A stretch of DNA of 64,000 nucleotides from Desulfurococcales archaeon (GTDB lineage Archaea; Thermoproteota; Thermoprotei_A; Sulfolobales; Ignisphaeraceae): assembly GCA_028276605.1 (NCBI GenBank), contig JAPYWC010000001.1:18779-82778 (forward strand), given 5' to 3'. The notes below the pieces were generated by a model. That model ran no database searches. It worked only from the letters and a program-made list of their open reading frames with translations, and was not told the DNA's origin. The stretch's first letter is position 1. Every line of letters starts with the position of its first letter. Below, in pieces: positions 62,407 through 64,000 of the stretch. The translations under genes and the position numbers were made by a program.

Positions 62407-64000
62407 ATGTTCAAATATAGGGTTTTAAGAGTAAATGTTGCGGAGAAAAAATGGACTTTAATTGAGTATGATCTTGGAGACGTACTAGGACCGATAGATG
62501 CTGGTATAAGAATTCATAAAGAGTTGGAGAGTTGGAGAAAAGATGTATTTGATCCATCAAATGCTGTAATACTAGGAGCAGGAGTGTTCGCAGGTAGCAA
62601 ACTATTTGGTTCACATAGAATTGTCACGGTTTTCAGAAGCCCAATAAGTGGCGGTATACACGTATCCGAAATGGGTGGAGTTGCATACAGATTTATTGGT
62701 AGTGGTATTAATGCTGTATCAGTAGAAGGTCGGAGTAGTGATCCAGCACTCGTATTCATTAGGGGTGACGAGAACGGATTAAAAGAAGTAAGCATTGAGA
62801 CGCTAAGCATAGAAAAACTTAATGAAATATACAAAGGTTATGGAGGTTACATAGGTGCATACGCTTTAGAAAAGTATATAATAGATACATATTGGGACTT
62901 TATTTCATCATCAAAAGCAAGACCAATAGTTGTAGGACCAGCTGCATATAAGACTGTGTTTGGGGCCCTCATATCCATAGATGTTGATTTTGTGAGGAAA
63001 ACTCTTGCTATAGGCTCAGAAGACTTTGCTGCTAGAGGTGGACCAGGAAGTGTTTTAGCACAAGCACATAATGTTGCGGCAATTATTGCTGGAGGGAATT
63101 ATAAACCAAGATTGCCGAAAGTCCTTGAGGAAAGCGCAGAACTCATGAATTACCTAAGAGGTGTCTTAGGCAAAGATTACGTGTCGGCAGTCAATGAGGC
63201 CACAGTTAAGTATCGTTTTGACGCTAGTATTGGTGCTGGAGGAACATTTGGTGTAAACTATCCACACTACAGAGACCTACTCCCAATGTTTAACTATAAC
63301 ACTATCTACCTGCATAAGACTGTACGTGAAAAAATAGTAAATGTGGTTTTAACACATCTATGGAAACCTGTGAAAGAAGAAACATTTGATAAAGCAAAGA
63401 CTTGGACCACATGTGGAGAACCATGTCCAGCAGCATGTAAAAAGATTTGGAGGGGTAAGAAGCTAGACTATGAACCATCAAATGCTTTAGGGCCATTCAT
63501 AGGAGTCTTTAAGATAGAGCTAGTAGCAAAACTTATCGATCTGGTTGATCAGTTAGGATTTGATGCTATTGAGATAGGACATGTGATTGCATGGTTGTTT
63601 GAAGCAACGTATCGGGGGCTCCTTAAGCCAGAGGAGTTAGGGATCAGTAGCAAGCCTATCTTTGATCCCATGCTTCTCAATATCGATGAATTATCCGTGA
63701 ATGCTAAGCTTGCCGAAGAATTGCTACTAAACCTGGTTGAGGGTAAGACAGAGATTCTGAGGATTGTTGCTCAAGGTATTAGAAGAGCTGCTAAGGAGTT
63801 AGATAAATTATTTGAGGAGAGGGTTAAAAAGCTTGGTACAAGATTTGAGGATATAGTGGTCTATCAGCCATATGGCAATTACTGGTATATGACTCCAAAC
63901 CTCTATTGGACACCAGGATTCCTCATATCATTACCTGTTACAGGCAAGTACTGGACCAACTACACCACAACATTTACTGAGCCCGAAGACTTTGGAAAGA
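62407..64000 (+). CDS. gor: Glyceraldehyde-3-phosphate:ferredoxin oxidoreductase (AOR family), 3' cut by window end
   Basis: 531 codons are visible. Tungsten AOR family: MGGVAYRFIGSGI and EDFAARGGPGSVLAQAHNV are family hallmarks, and the iron-sulfur cluster motif is WTTCGEPCPAACKK. The run NESTVKYR-like NEATVKYRFD and TGKYWTNY match Pyrococcus GAPOR better than other AORs. It oxidises glyceraldehyde 3-phosphate in the modified archaeal glycolysis. ATG 62407 with GAGGT upstream; ATG 62392 is also in frame. Confidence 0.85.
   Translation, partial: MFKYRVLRVNVAEKKWTLIEYDLGDVLGPIDAGIRIHKELESWRKDVFDPSNAVILGAGVFAGSKLFGSHRIVTVFRSPISGGIHVSEMGGVAYRFIGSGINAVSVEGRSSDPALVFIRGDENGLKEVSIETLSIEKLNEIYKGYGGYIGAYALEKYIIDTYWDFISSSKARPIVVGPAAYKTVFGALISIDVDFVRKTLAIGSEDFAARGGPGSVLAQAHNVAAIIAGGNYKPRLPKVLEESAELMNYLRGVLGKDYVSAVNEATVKYRFDASIGAGGTFGVNYPHYRDLLPMFNYNTIYLHKTVREKIVNVVLTHLWKPVKEETFDKAKTWTTCGEPCPAACKKIWRGKKLDYEPSNALGPFIGVFKIELVAKLIDLVDQLGFDAIEIGHVIAWLFEATYRGLLKPEELGISSKPIFDPMLLNIDELSVNAKLAEELLLNLVEGKTEILRIVAQGIRRAAKELDKLFEERVKKLGTRFEDIVVYQPYGNYWYMTPNLYWTPGFLISLPVTGKYWTNYTTTFTEPEDFGK

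Overview
The window comes from a hyperthermophilic crenarchaeon (Thermoproteota). Supporting evidence: an Rpo13-type RNA polymerase subunit, two tandem PCNA paralogues next to the small primase subunit and a GINS-like gene, archaeal ribosomal proteins, isoprenoid ether-lipid genes, a GAPOR-type tungsten enzyme, a Ced-type DNA import cluster, RadA, and a protein-coding intron in cbf5. The low G+C and gene order suggest a Desulfurococcales or Ignisphaera-like lineage; that placement is inference. I see no insertion sequences, CRISPR arrays, prophage or inteins.

Layout. 0-8 kb: the end of a zinc-ribbon protein, a membrane pyrophosphatase, tRNA-Arg(GCG), then sugar genes (alpha-glucan phosphorylase, galT, galK) with a stand-alone archaeosine-synthase-like domain between them. 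8-12 kb: tRNA-Gln, a Trm5-family methyltransferase, a secretion/pilus ATPase, and rpl2-rps19 on the minus strand. 12-15 kb: rpl3-rpl4-rpl23. 15-21 kb: an Lhr-like helicase, cedA1-cedA-cedA2 and rpo13. 21-28 kb: replication (pcn, priS, gins15) and translation (eL42, eS27, aIF2-alpha, nop10), a RecA-fold ATPase and a phosphoribosyltransferase. 28-30 kb: rtcB. 30-42 kb: the main ribosomal super-operon from rpl22 to rpl15, then secY, a DUF106 protein, rpl34e and cmk. 42-46 kb: tRNA-Arg(CCG), tRNA-Ser(GGA), an intron-split cbf5, rpl14e, a MoaD-like protein and a HIT protein. 46-64 kb: a prepilin peptidase, radA, thrS, mevalonate kinase, Memo, an aldo/keto reductase relative, ether-lipid genes, an m5C methyltransferase, pyrG and the start of gor.

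The standard archaeal S10-spc cluster is broken here. rpl3-rpl4-rpl23 is separated from rpl22 onward by about 16 kb, and rps19-rpl2 is inverted and divergent from rpl3.

The least expected content is a set of small guide RNAs lying in or overlapping the gaps. There are four well-formed box C/D RNAs (14441-14490, 45585-45633, 50166-50216, 55075-55131), one weaker candidate beside tRNA-Gln (8204-8254), and one H/ACA-like RNA (28363-28439). The window also encodes two H/ACA protein partners, Nop10 and Cbf5. The cbf5 gene looks broken, but removing a 38-nt bulge-helix-bulge intron restores the frame and the catalytic aspartate.
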